Source: JBOZRQ01 sp050789255 (GTDB lineage: Bacteria; Bacillota; Sulfobacillia; Symbiobacteriales; Symbiobacteriaceae). Taken from it: DNA of 64,000 nucleotides. This document shows positions 8,593-16,605 of this stretch, in pieces (within the stretch, counting starts at the first letter, position 1; each line of letters begins with the position of its first letter). Under the pieces are notes generated by a model. It searched no databases. It was given only the letters and a program-made list of their open reading frames with translations, and was not told the origin of the DNA. The stretch is taken from positions 1 through 64,000 of the forward strand of contig JBOZRQ010000061.1 of the NCBI GenBank assembly GCA_050789255.1, read 5' to 3'. The position numbers and the translations under genes were made by a program.

Positions 8593-9202
8593 AGGCGGCT
8601 GCCTGGGTGCGGTTATGGAGGTTGAGCTTCTGCAAGATGATGCTGACGTAGTTGCGGATGGTTTTCTCGCTGAGGTAGAGCTTGTTGGCGATCTCCCGGT
8701 TGGTAAGCCCCTCCCCGACTAGCTTAAGGATGGAGCGCTCCCGATCCGTAAGGTCGGAGTCGGAGGATGTGCCCAGGCTGCTGCCGTGGCGGAGATGGTC
8801 GATGACTCCGCGGGTCAGGGTCGGGTCAAGCAGGGTGTGGCCATCGGCCACGAGCCGTATGGCTCGTGTGAGCTCCTCTGGCTCTACCTGCTTGAGGAGA
8901 TAGCCCGCCGCCCCGGCGATGACGGCTGCGACCGCTGCGTCCTTGTCATCGTATGAGGTGAGCATAAGCACTCGCGTGTTAGGCCGCTCGGCTCGGATCT
9001 CCCGGCAGGCTTCAATGCCGCTTTCGTCGGGCAGTCGCACATCCATAAGAACGATGTCCGGATTGAGGACCCTTGCCTTGTTCACGGCTTCAGCGGCACG
9101 GGCGGCCTCACCAACAATCTGAAAGCCGGGGACTCGGGACAGCATGGCGACCAGCCCCATGCGAACCACGCTATGGTCATCAACCACCATGATGGTCGTC
9201 AC
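8555..9202 (-). CDS. NarL/DevR-type (LuxR-family) response regulator
   Basis: A 215-residue two-domain regulator. The receiver domain (about residues 1-120) has the acidic pair DD, the phospho-acceptor in DIVLMDVRLPDESG, T in MLTSYD and K in LLKQVEPEEL. The LuxR-type helix-turn-helix (about 150-212) reads LTDRERSILKLVGEGLTNREIANKLYLSEKTIRNYVSIIL. No histidine kinase gene is adjacent, so the partner is elsewhere. It starts a leftward operon with two PIG-L genes and is divergent from the molybdoenzyme operon. A DevR-box-like palindrome sits in the shared spacer, so it may control both directions. GTG start with AAGGGGGCGAG upstream. Confidence 0.93.
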   Translation of the reverse strand: MTTIMVVDDHSVVRMGLVAMLSRVPGFQIVGEAARAAEAVNKARVLNPDIVLMDVRLPDESGIEACREIRAERPNTRVLMLTSYDDKDAAVAAVIAGAAGYLLKQVEPEELTRAIRLVADGHTLLDPTLTRGVIDHLRHGSSLGTSSDSDLTDRERSILKLVGEGLTNREIANKLYLSEKTIRNYVSIILQKLNLHNRTQAAAYVSRRRLLGGEQ

Positions 9203-9312
9203 GTGCGGCTCGCCCCCTTACTTGCGTTCCTTGTTCGAAAAGAGATACGACGCGGACCCGGCTCGACACCTTTAGCAACATAGGGCTTCCCTAAGTGCTG
9301 GGCCATACGGGG

Positions 9313-9332
9313 TTCAGGACATATGTCCCGAG
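9313..9332. promoter_or_regulatory. DevR/DosR-box-like palindrome in the divergent spacer
   Basis: The 20-bp element has the core GGACATATGTCC (9317-9328), a perfect 12-bp palindrome, flanked by TTCA on the left and CGAG on the right. It matches 16 of 20 positions of the known DevR/DosR consensus TTSGGGACTWWAGTCCCSAA. A further partial half-site (GAGACTTTGGGA) follows. It lies between a DevR/NarL-type regulator gene and the molybdoenzyme operon. The rest of the spacer (9203-9416) shows no convincing -35/-10 pair. Confidence 0.55.
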
Positions 9333-9416
9333 ACTTTGGGATGAGTGCACCTCCTTTCGGGTTCCCTTGCAGCGGTAGGCTTAAGGAGAGGATGTAGCGC
9401 TTTCGGGGGGGCGGGT

Positions 9417-9677
9417 ATGGCAAATTCGGAGCAGATGGAACTGATGGGGATTGGGGTCCCGCTTGGGGATGAGAGCGGACTGGAGCATATGGCCACGTGC
9501 TTTGCTGAGGAATTCGCACGGATGGGCTATTCATATGGGGGGCTCCTGGCTGTGTTTCGCAACCCGTTTTACCAGGGACCGCACCTGGCGTACCAGCGCA
9601 AAGGCGAAGCCTGGATTCGGGAGATGATCGCTCGGGTCTGTGGTGCGGGAGAGGAGGAGGACCGTGTCGGAGAATGA
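9417..9677 (+). CDS. Small 86-aa protein leading the molybdoenzyme operon
   Basis: The ATG at 9417 follows a G-rich site (GGGGGGGCGGG). The protein begins MANSEQMELMGIGVPLGDE and carries a compact motif CFAEEFARMGYSYGGLLAVFRNPFYQGPHLAYQRKGEAWIR in two pieces. It has one Cys, no signal peptide and no membrane segment. It overlaps the alpha-subunit gene by 14 bp, which implies coupled translation and a job tied to that enzyme, such as assembly or regulation. I do not recognise the family. Confidence 0.72.
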   Translation: MANSEQMELMGIGVPLGDESGLEHMATCFAEEFARMGYSYGGLLAVFRNPFYQGPHLAYQRKGEAWIREMIARVCGAGEEEDRVGE

Positions 9678-12600
9678 TCGGAAGCCTGGCGGTTTTACCC
9701 GCCGAGATTTTCTGTGGAGTACAGCTGTAGCGGTCGGTGGTGCAACGATCCTGGGCGCCGCCAAGTGGGCTCGGGCGGATCTTGCCACGTTGAGGCCGTT
9801 CGTGGTAGATAATCCGCTTGCTACCTACCCGGACCGGGGCTGGGAGAAGATCTACCGCGACCAGTACCGCTACGACTCTGAGTTCACATTTGTATGCGCC
9901 CCGAACTGTACGCACAACTGCCGGGTCAAGGGGGTTGTGCGCAACGGCATTATGATCCGGGTGGAGCCGCCCTACACAGAGGGCAAGGCGACAGACCTGT
10001 ACGGCACCAAGTCGACCCCGAGCTGGCATCCCCGGGGGTGCCTGAAGGGGTACACCCTCCCCCGCCGCATCTACGGGCCATTCCGGGTGAAGTACCCGAT
10101 GGTGCGCAAGGGCTGGAAGGAATGGGTGGAGGCCGGCTGGCCCGACCAGAGCAGCCCGGCGGTGAAGGAGAAGTACTTCCGCCGCGGCTGGGACGACTTC
10201 GTGCGGGTCTCCTGGGACGAGGCCAACACGTTGGTGGCCAAGACGATCCTGAACATCATGAAGACCTACGGCGGCGAAGAGGGTGCCAAGCGCCTGCGGG
10301 CGCAGGGATACCCGGAGGACATGATCGAGGCGATGCACGGGTCGGGCGCCCAGACCATGAAGTTCCGCAACGGCATGGCGCTCAACGGCGTGATGCGGAT
10401 TAACGGCCTGGCCCGCTTTGCGAACATGCTGGCCCTGTACGACGGCCACTACGGCGGCCGTCAGTGGTCCAGCTACGACTGGCATGGCGACTTGAACCCC
10501 GGTCACCCCATGTCCACCGGCGTCAAATGCTCGGACGTGGACATGAATGACTTCCGGAATACGAAGTTGATGATCTTCCTGGGCAAGAACCAGGTGGAGA
10601 ACAAGATGGCCGACGCCCACTGGTGGATTGAGATCATTGAGCGGGGCGGCAAGGTGGTCAATATCTCGCCGGAGTACAGCCCGGCCTCGCAGAAGTCGGA
10701 TTACTGGCTGCCTGTGCGGCCCGGCTCCGATATCGCCCTGCTGCTGGGCCTGGCCCACATTCTGTACCGCGACAATTTGATCGACGTGCCCTTTGTCAAG
10801 CAGCACACCGACCTGCCGTTGCTGGTGCGCACCGACACGCTCAAGCGGCTAACCAACAAGGACCTGGGGATTCCCACCTCCAACTTGACCGGCTATTCGG
10901 TGACGGTGCAGAAGATCAAGCCGGAGCTGCGGGAGAAGTGGGGCGACTTTGTGGTCTGGGACATGAACACCAACAGCCCGCGGGTGGTCAACCGCGACAT
11001 GGTGGGTGATCACATGCCCTACGACCCGGCCCTGGAGGGCACCTACAAGGTGAGGCTGGCCGACGGCTCCACCGTGGAATGCAAGACCGGCTTCCAACTG
11101 TACAAGGAGCACGTTTTCGAGTACAACCCGCAGGTGGTCTCGGAGGCCACGAAGGTGCCGGTAGAGCTGATCGAGCGCCTGGCCAAGGACCTGGGCACGA
11201 TCAAGCCGGCCCATATTGCCACGGGCGAGGGTGTCAACCACTACTTCCACTGCGACATTACCGGCCGCGCCTGCTTCCTGCTGGTTAGCCTGACCGGCAA
11301 CGTGGGCAAGCCGGGCGCCAACACCACCCACTGGGCCGGCAACTATCGCGGCGAGAACCACCCGGGCTTGCCGACCTGGATGGCGGAGGACCCCTTTAAC
11401 ACCAACCTGGATCCGAGTGCTGACGCCAACGCCATTAAGGTCAAGAAGTACTACAAGTCGGAGCACCCGGCCTACTGGAACTACGGGGACCGGCCCCTGA
11501 TCGTCAACGGGAAGAACTGGACCGGCAAATCGCATATGCCGGCGCCCACCAAGTCGATGTGGATCTGCAACTCGAACCATCTGAACAACGCCAAGTGGGC
11601 CCACCACATGATCGAAGTGGTGAACAAGGGCGTGGAGATGTTCGTGGTGCAGGACTGGGAGTGGACCGGCTCCTGTGAGCATGCCGACGTGGTATTCCCG
11701 GTTCAGTCCTGGGCGGAGCTGACGCATCCCGACATGACTTCGGCCTGCTCGAACCCCTTCGTGAATGTGTGGAAGGGCGGCATCAAGCCGATGTATGAGT
11801 CCAAGCAGGACGTGGAGGTTCAGGCCGGCGTCGCCAATAAGCTGGCGGAGTTAACGGGGGATAAGCGGTACAGCGACTACTGGAAGTTTGTCAACGAAAC
11901 CAAGTCGGAAGTCTACCTGCAGCGCATCTCCGACGCCTCGTACACCACCAAGGGTTACGACATCCAGGAGATGATCGAATCCGACCGGGACTGGCTGGTG
12001 ATGTTCCGGACCTACCCCCGGATTTTCGGGTGGGAACAGGTGCACGAGCACAAGCCCTGGTACACGAAGACCGGCCGGATCGAGCTGTACAAAGACGAGG
12101 ACGAGTTCATCGACCTCGGCGAGAACCTGATCGTCCACCGGGAGCCTGTGGAGGCGACGCCCTACCTGCCCAACGTGATCATGGGGTCGCACCCGTTCAT
12201 CAAGCCGAAGAATGAGATCCCGATAGAGGCGACTGGTGCCGGCGAGCGGTCGGTCCGCAACGTGAAGATGGGCTGGTACCAGATCAAGGAGACGAAGAAC
12301 CCGCTCATTGAGAAGGGGTTCAAGTTCTACTTCCTGACGCCCAAGAGCCGCCACCGGGTGCACTCCTCCTGGGGCATGACCGACTGGAACGTGATCTGGG
12401 ATTCGAACTTCGGTGATCCCTACCGCAACGACAAGCGTACGCCGTCGACCGGTGAGGCCCAGGTGCACATGAACCCCGAGGATGCCAAGGAGTTGGGTAT
12501 CAACGACGGTGACTATGTGTACGTGGACGCCAACCCTGAGGATCGCCCGTACGTGGGCTGGAAGGAGAGCGACCCGTATTACGAGGTGGCCCGCCTGAAG

Positions 12601-13041
12601 GTGCGTGTGCGTTTCAACCCCTCGTACCCGCGTGGCGTGACCATGATGAAGCACGCCATTTGGATCGCCTCTCCCAAGACGGTCAAGGCGAACAAGGAGA
12701 GCGAGAGCGGCCTTGCCAAGTCGAACACCGGCTACATTTCCCACGCCCGGACGGGCTCCCACCAGAGCGCCACGCGCGGCTGGCTGCAGCCCAGCCAGAT
12801 GACGGAGTCGCTGGTGCGCAAGGGCTACATGGGTCAGGAGATCGGTGAAGGCTACGAGGTGGACGTGAACGCCCCTAACACCTGTCCCAAGGAGACCCTG
12901 ATTAAGATCAGCAAGGCCGAAGACGGCGGTCCGGGCGGCAAGGGGACCTGGCAGCGGGCGACCCTGGGCTTTGCGCCAGGCCAGGAGAACGATCAAATGA
13001 AGTCCTACCTGTACGGCCATTTCGTGAAGGGAGGCCGGTAG
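9664..13041 (+). CDS. Tat-exported molybdopterin oxidoreductase, alpha subunit (type II DMSO reductase family)
   Basis: A 1125-residue catalytic subunit binding Mo-bisMGD and one [4Fe-4S] cluster. A twin-arginine signal (FTRRDFLWS, R13-R14) sends it across the membrane. Cluster ligands appear as C78-x3-C82-x3-C86-x39-C126. In E. coli NarG the first position is His, so this is a Cys variant. The segment SSYDWHGDLNPGHP corresponds to the NarG-type YDWY-x-DLP region that supplies an Asp ligand to Mo, placing it in the type II group (NarG, SerA, ClrA, DdhA, EbdA, PcrA). The GTG at 9664 is chosen for GAGGAGG just upstream and because it gives a proper Tat leader. Substrate unassigned: nitrate, chlorate, selenate, a hydrocarbon or others are possible. 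Confidence 0.93.
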   Translation: MSENDRKPGGFTRRDFLWSTAVAVGGATILGAAKWARADLATLRPFVVDNPLATYPDRGWEKIYRDQYRYDSEFTFVCAPNCTHNCRVKGVVRNGIMIRVEPPYTEGKATDLYGTKSTPSWHPRGCLKGYTLPRRIYGPFRVKYPMVRKGWKEWVEAGWPDQSSPAVKEKYFRRGWDDFVRVSWDEANTLVAKTILNIMKTYGGEEGAKRLRAQGYPEDMIEAMHGSGAQTMKFRNGMALNGVMRINGLARFANMLALYDGHYGGRQWSSYDWHGDLNPGHPMSTGVKCSDVDMNDFRNTKLMIFLGKNQVENKMADAHWWIEIIERGGKVVNISPEYSPASQKSDYWLPVRPGSDIALLLGLAHILYRDNLIDVPFVKQHTDLPLLVRTDTLKRLTNKDLGIPTSNLTGYSVTVQKIKPELREKWGDFVVWDMNTNSPRVVNRDMVGDHMPYDPALEGTYKVRLADGSTVECKTGFQLYKEHVFEYNPQVVSEATKVPVELIERLAKDLGTIKPAHIATGEGVNHYFHCDITGRACFLLVSLTGNVGKPGANTTHWAGNYRGENHPGLPTWMAEDPFNTNLDPSADANAIKVKKYYKSEHPAYWNYGDRPLIVNGKNWTGKSHMPAPTKSMWICNSNHLNNAKWAHHMIEVVNKGVEMFVVQDWEWTGSCEHADVVFPVQSWAELTHPDMTSACSNPFVNVWKGGIKPMYESKQDVEVQAGVANKLAELTGDKRYSDYWKFVNETKSEVYLQRISDASYTTKGYDIQEMIESDRDWLVMFRTYPRIFGWEQVHEHKPWYTKTGRIELYKDEDEFIDLGENLIVHREPVEATPYLPNVIMGSHPFIKPKNEIPIEATGAGERSVRNVKMGWYQIKETKNPLIEKGFKFYFLTPKSRHRVHSSWGMTDWNVIWDSNFGDPYRNDKRTPSTGEAQVHMNPEDAKELGINDGDYVYVDANPEDRPYVGWKESDPYYEVARLKVRVRFNPSYPRGVTMMKHAIWIASPKTVKANKESESGLAKSNTGYISHARTGSHQSATRGWLQPSQMTESLVRKGYMGQEIGEGYEVDVNAPNTCPKETLIKISKAEDGGPGGKGTWQRATLGFAPGQENDQMKSYLYGHFVKGGR

Positions 13042-13044
13042 CCC

Positions 13045-14145
13045 ATGCCTCAGGTAAAGAACTGGCAGCTGAACCGGCCCATGGAGTATGTCTACGACGA
13101 AGCCCGGCCGAAGCGGCAGTTTTCGGCGGTGTTCAACCTCAACCGCTGCATTGGCTGCCAGACCTGCACGATGGCCTGCAAGTCGACCTGGACCTTTAGT
13201 GAGGGCCAGGAGTACATGTGGTGGAACAACGTGGAGTCGAAGCCGTACGGCGGCTTCCCCTACGGCTGGGATGTGAAGCTGCTCACCATGCTGGGTCCCC
13301 AGGAATGGAAGGGGACCACCTACGCCGGAAAGACCGTGTTCGAGGCTCGGGACCCGGCCAAGCAGGCAGGCGCCGGCATGATTGCCCTGGGCTACCTGCC
13401 CGCGGATGACGAGTGGCGGCACCCCAACGCCTACGAGGATGCCTCCAAGGGGCATAACCCCAAGGGCGAGTCGCTGCCGGAGCACCAGCACTGGGGTTTT
13501 TACCTGCCCCGGATTTGCAACCACTGCACCTATCCGGCATGCCTTGCGGCTTGCCCCCGGAAGGCGATCTACAAGCGGAACGAGGATGGTATCGTCCTGA
13601 TCGACCAGAGCCGGTGCCGTGGCTACCGCAAGTGCATGGAGGCGTGCCCGTACAAGAAGCCGATGTACCGCGGGACGACCGCCACGACGGAGAAATGCGT
13701 GGGCTGCTACCCCCGGGTGGAGCAGGGCCAGGCGACCCGGTGCATTGCCACCTGCATTGGCAAGATCCGCCTGTTTGGCTGGGTTGACGATGAGAAGAGC
13801 CCGATCCATTACCTGGTGCACAAGGCGAAGGTCGCCCTGCCGCTCTACCCGCAGTTCGGTACCGAGCCCAACGTGTACTACATTCCGCCCCGCTGGGTCA
13901 ACCGTGACTACCTGACCCAGATGTTCGGGCCTGGCGTGGATCAGGCGATTGCGACCTACACCAACCCGGACAAGGAGCTCCTGGGCGTCCTGCAGCTGTT
14001 TGGCGCCACTGACCGGATCATCTTCTCGTACAAGATCGACGGCGATGAGGCGATCGGGTACGACGAGCAGGGCCAGGAGGTCGTGCGGACAGCGATTTAC
14101 GAGAAGGTTCAGGTCCGGCCGGCTGACCGGCTCAACATTACCTAG
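13045..14145 (+). CDS. Molybdoenzyme beta subunit, four-cluster ferredoxin (NarH-like)
   Basis: A 366-residue electron-transfer subunit. Four Cys groups are visible: RCIGCQTCTMACK (C35, C38, C41, C45), ICNHCTYPACLAACP, CRGYRKCMEACP and KCVGCYP with RCIATC. In the third group, the position normally Cys in four-iron clusters is Tyr (CRGY; Trp in NarH), as expected for a [3Fe-4S] cluster. It lacks its own signal and would be exported in complex with alpha by the Tat pathway. It starts 3 bp after alpha with GGGAGG upstream. It passes electrons between alpha and the heme-b gamma subunit. Confidence 0.94.
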   Translation: MPQVKNWQLNRPMEYVYDEARPKRQFSAVFNLNRCIGCQTCTMACKSTWTFSEGQEYMWWNNVESKPYGGFPYGWDVKLLTMLGPQEWKGTTYAGKTVFEARDPAKQAGAGMIALGYLPADDEWRHPNAYEDASKGHNPKGESLPEHQHWGFYLPRICNHCTYPACLAACPRKAIYKRNEDGIVLIDQSRCRGYRKCMEACPYKKPMYRGTTATTEKCVGCYPRVEQGQATRCIATCIGKIRLFGWVDDEKSPIHYLVHKAKVALPLYPQFGTEPNVYYIPPRWVNRDYLTQMFGPGVDQAIATYTNPDKELLGVLQLFGATDRIIFSYKIDGDEAIGYDEQGQEVVRTAIYEKVQVRPADRLNIT

Positions 14146-14158
14146 GGAGGGCGTGCGG

Positions 14159-14806
14159 ATGGTGATGGCGATCGGCCCGCTGGTTGGGCGCGGCCATGTC
14201 TATGCCGCCCTCTCCCGGGCGTTGCTCTACCCGACGGCGGGGTTGACCGAACTGCTGACCCGCGGCGACCTTGCGGAGGCTGTTGGCGATGCGCTGATGG
14301 TGGTTCCGTACGGAAGCGAGCTACAGGCCGACTGGCAGCAGGTCCTGGCCGAGTTGGCTGAGTTGACCGATGGCGGTGGCCCGGGCCTGGAGGAGGAGTA
14401 CCGGTCCCTGTTTGACGGCCAGACACCGCTCTGCCCGCCCTACGAGACCGAGTACACCGGCGCCCACGTGTGGATGCAGACCCAGCAGATGGCGGACATT
14501 GCCGGGTTCTATCGGGCGTTCGGGGTCGATGCCCAGGAGACCGGCGAGCGCTCGGACAGCCTGGCTGTGGAGCTGGAGTTTGTCTACCTGCTCTACATGA
14601 AGGAGGCCATTGCCCGCGACGAGGGCAACGTGGAAGGCGCTGAGATCTGTCAGGAGGCGCGGGAGAAGTTTGTGGGCGAGCACCTGAAGCTTTGGCTGCC
14701 GCGGCTGAACGCCCGGATGCAGAAGGTGGGCGCCCAGGGGTTCTATCCGTCGCTGTTGCGCTTCGTAGAGCGTCTGGTGGCACTGGATGCCGCCGTTAGG
14801 GGGTAA
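14159..14806 (+). CDS. TorD/NarJ-type molybdoenzyme assembly chaperone
   Basis: A 215-residue all-helical cytoplasmic chaperone. Family marks are EEEYRSLFDG and the downstream CPPYETEYTG, followed by MADIAGFYRAFGVDA, ERSDSLAVELEFVYLL and a late WLPRL. By homology with NarJ/EbdD/SerD it binds the alpha subunit during cofactor insertion and proofreads Tat export. The ATG at 14159 is chosen over a GTG at 14153 because the GGGAGGG site is then 8 bp away instead of 2. It lies between the beta and gamma genes, giving the order A-B-D-C. Confidence 0.9.
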   Translation: MVMAIGPLVGRGHVYAALSRALLYPTAGLTELLTRGDLAEAVGDALMVVPYGSELQADWQQVLAELAELTDGGGPGLEEEYRSLFDGQTPLCPPYETEYTGAHVWMQTQQMADIAGFYRAFGVDAQETGERSDSLAVELEFVYLLYMKEAIARDEGNVEGAEICQEAREKFVGEHLKLWLPRLNARMQKVGAQGFYPSLLRFVERLVALDAAVRG

Positions 14807-14810
14807 GCCT

Positions 14811-15680
14811 GTGAAGGTACTGCTAAACCGCTTCTCTCGCAGGCAGCAGATGATGGGTGCCGCCCTGCTGGTGCTTCTCTTGGTGGCCGGCGCCCTTACG
14901 TTCTACCAGATCGGCCTGCGAAAGCCCGTGGCGAATCCGACGGTGATCGTCAGAGCAGTGAAGGGGGACCTGCCGATCGATCCGTGGGCGGCGGCGTGGA
15001 AGAAGGCCAGCTCCGTGACCATGCCGCTCTCGATTGTGAGCACGCCGGGCGCCGTGGCTCGGACGGTGGATGTAAAGGCCCTGACCGACGGTACGACCAT
15101 GGCGATTCGGCTGGAGTGGGAGGATGGTTCCAAGGACGTAACCACCCTGCGGCCGCAGGACTTCGCTGACGCTGCTGCGATTCAGCTCTCCGGCCAGGTG
15201 TCGCAGGCCTGCATGGGCCAGCTGGACATTCCCGTGCACATTTGGCAGTGGAAGGCGGATTGGCAGGAAGGTAGCCGGAGCATGAAGACCCAGTATCCGA
15301 ACATGCAGGTGGATGGCTACTGGGGCGAGGATGGCAAGCAGCTCTGGACCGAGGACCTCTTCACTCGGCCGGCGCTGGTGGCAGGGAATGCCCGGGCGGC
15401 GGCGACCAAGGAGAACCCGGTGGAGCACCTGCTTGCCGGGAGCTTTGGCACCCTGACTGCGGCCGGCCCACACCCCATGAACGGCAAGGGCGTGTATAAG
15501 GATGGCAAGTGGGCGCTGGTCTTCACCCGCCCGCTCGCCGGCGAGCAGGGGGATGTGACGCTTACCGAAGGTGCTCCGCTCCAGGCGGCCTTTGCCGTTT
15601 GGGACGGCAAGCAGATGCAGCGTGACGGCATGAAGTACGTCTCGGGCTGGGCGGTACTGCAGCTCGATAAGGTCAGGTGA
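14811..15680 (+). CDS. Heme-b gamma subunit, ethylbenzene-dehydrogenase type, membrane-anchored
   Basis: A 289-residue protein with a positively charged N-terminus (RFSRR) and one hydrophobic segment at about 15-33 (anchor or signal), then an EB_dh-type heme-binding domain. Candidate axial ligands are M135 (QACMGQ) and K275 (GMKYVSGW), matching the Met/Lys pair known for EbdC. The segment PVHIWQWKADWQ is typical of the family. The GTG at 14811 is preferred over an ATG at 14787 because GGGGGT lies 7 bp upstream and the leader is then normal. It would face outside and connect the beta clusters to the quinone pool or another carrier. Confidence 0.88.
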   Translation: MKVLLNRFSRRQQMMGAALLVLLLVAGALTFYQIGLRKPVANPTVIVRAVKGDLPIDPWAAAWKKASSVTMPLSIVSTPGAVARTVDVKALTDGTTMAIRLEWEDGSKDVTTLRPQDFADAAAIQLSGQVSQACMGQLDIPVHIWQWKADWQEGSRSMKTQYPNMQVDGYWGEDGKQLWTEDLFTRPALVAGNARAAATKENPVEHLLAGSFGTLTAAGPHPMNGKGVYKDGKWALVFTRPLAGEQGDVTLTEGAPLQAAFAVWDGKQMQRDGMKYVSGWAVLQLDKVR

Positions 15681-15687
15681 GTCAACG

Positions 15688-16605
15688 ATGAACGCGCTGG
15701 ATGGATTGCGGTTGCCGGCGCTCCGGTTGCTGTGGTGGGCCGTGTGGGGAGAGCTTCTCCTCACACGGTTCTTCTCCCGGATTGGGATCTACATTCCGAA
15801 GAGCGGGATGGCTCTGGAGGTCTATCATGCTGTTTTGTCGGTTGGGGAGTTCGCCTTCAACCTCTCGCTGCTGCTCGGTGCGGCTCTGCTGCTCTGGGTG
15901 GTCGTTGAGAAGCGGCACTGGGCGGGAGCCGCGACCGTGGTCGTGGCCGGTCAGCTTGCCCTGCTGGTTCCGGGGGAGGCTGCCAGCGCTAGCTGGTCTG
16001 CTCTGACTGCGGCGAGTCTGATGGTGGCCGTATTGGTGCTGGGAGTCAGCGCCATGAGAGCAGCGGAGGACCGATGGGAGCGCGGTGCACTGGCGCTTGC
16101 GGTGGCGGTGCACCTTCTGGCCTACGCGGTGGCTGAGACCCAGTTGGTGTGGAGCCTGCTGGAGCTGCCGGGGGCTGCCCCGCTGCTGGGTGAGGCGCAG
16201 CGGGTCGGAGAGTTGCTGGCGATGGTGATCCCCGTATTACTGGGTGTCCGGTTGCTGGGCCGGTTCCGGGGCCGCGCGCTCTGGGCCGGGCTGGCCGCCG
16301 CAGCGGGGCTTGGGGCGGCCTATTGGGTCAACCCCGATATCACGGCGATTCTGGCGATGTACACACTGGGGTTCGGGCTCTCCTGGCCAGCCCCGGTCTA
16401 CTTGATTGCGGTGGCTGCCGGCGTACCCGCCCTGGTGCAGTTGGTGCGGGATCGGCCTGAGCGGGGGCTGGCCCTCGGTTTGCTGTTCCTGGCCGGATAT
16501 TCCCCGCAAATGAACCAGCAGCACGTTCTGGTACTGGTCGGGTGGGCCTTGCTGGCCCGCCCGCTTGTGCCTCGGGAGGAGGAGCCCCGCTATGTCCTTG
16601 TGTGA
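15688..16605 (+). CDS. Polytopic membrane protein of unknown family in the molybdoenzyme operon
   Basis: 305 residues with about nine hydrophobic segments (roughly 10-28, 50-72, 76-94, 101-120, 131-158, 172-190, 196-213, 218-252, 260-295). Four His residues lie in or near membrane segments (VYHAVL, KRHW, AVHLLAY, QQHVLVL). No cytochrome b (NarI), NrfD or CcdA signature is obvious. It lies 7 bp after the gamma gene and overlaps the next gene by 14 bp, so it belongs to the operon. It could be the quinone-reactive or heme-bearing membrane part, or an assembly factor; this is inference. Confidence 0.75.
   Translation: MNALDGLRLPALRLLWWAVWGELLLTRFFSRIGIYIPKSGMALEVYHAVLSVGEFAFNLSLLLGAALLLWVVVEKRHWAGAATVVVAGQLALLVPGEAASASWSALTAASLMVAVLVLGVSAMRAAEDRWERGALALAVAVHLLAYAVAETQLVWSLLELPGAAPLLGEAQRVGELLAMVIPVLLGVRLLGRFRGRALWAGLAAAAGLGAAYWVNPDITAILAMYTLGFGLSWPAPVYLIAVAAGVPALVQLVRDRPERGLALGLLFLAGYSPQMNQQHVLVLVGWALLARPLVPREEEPRYVLV

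Noticed and set aside
9664..13041. Naming the enzyme nitrate reductase narG
   Set aside because: The heme-b subunit is of EbdC type and no NarI is present, the first cluster ligand is Cys, and the alpha carries a Tat leader; the substrate cannot be assigned from sequence alone.
11851..13821. 656-codon minus-strand open frame over the molybdoenzyme alpha and beta genes
   Set aside because: Shadow frame with His/Leu/Gly/Val bias and no recognisable domain.
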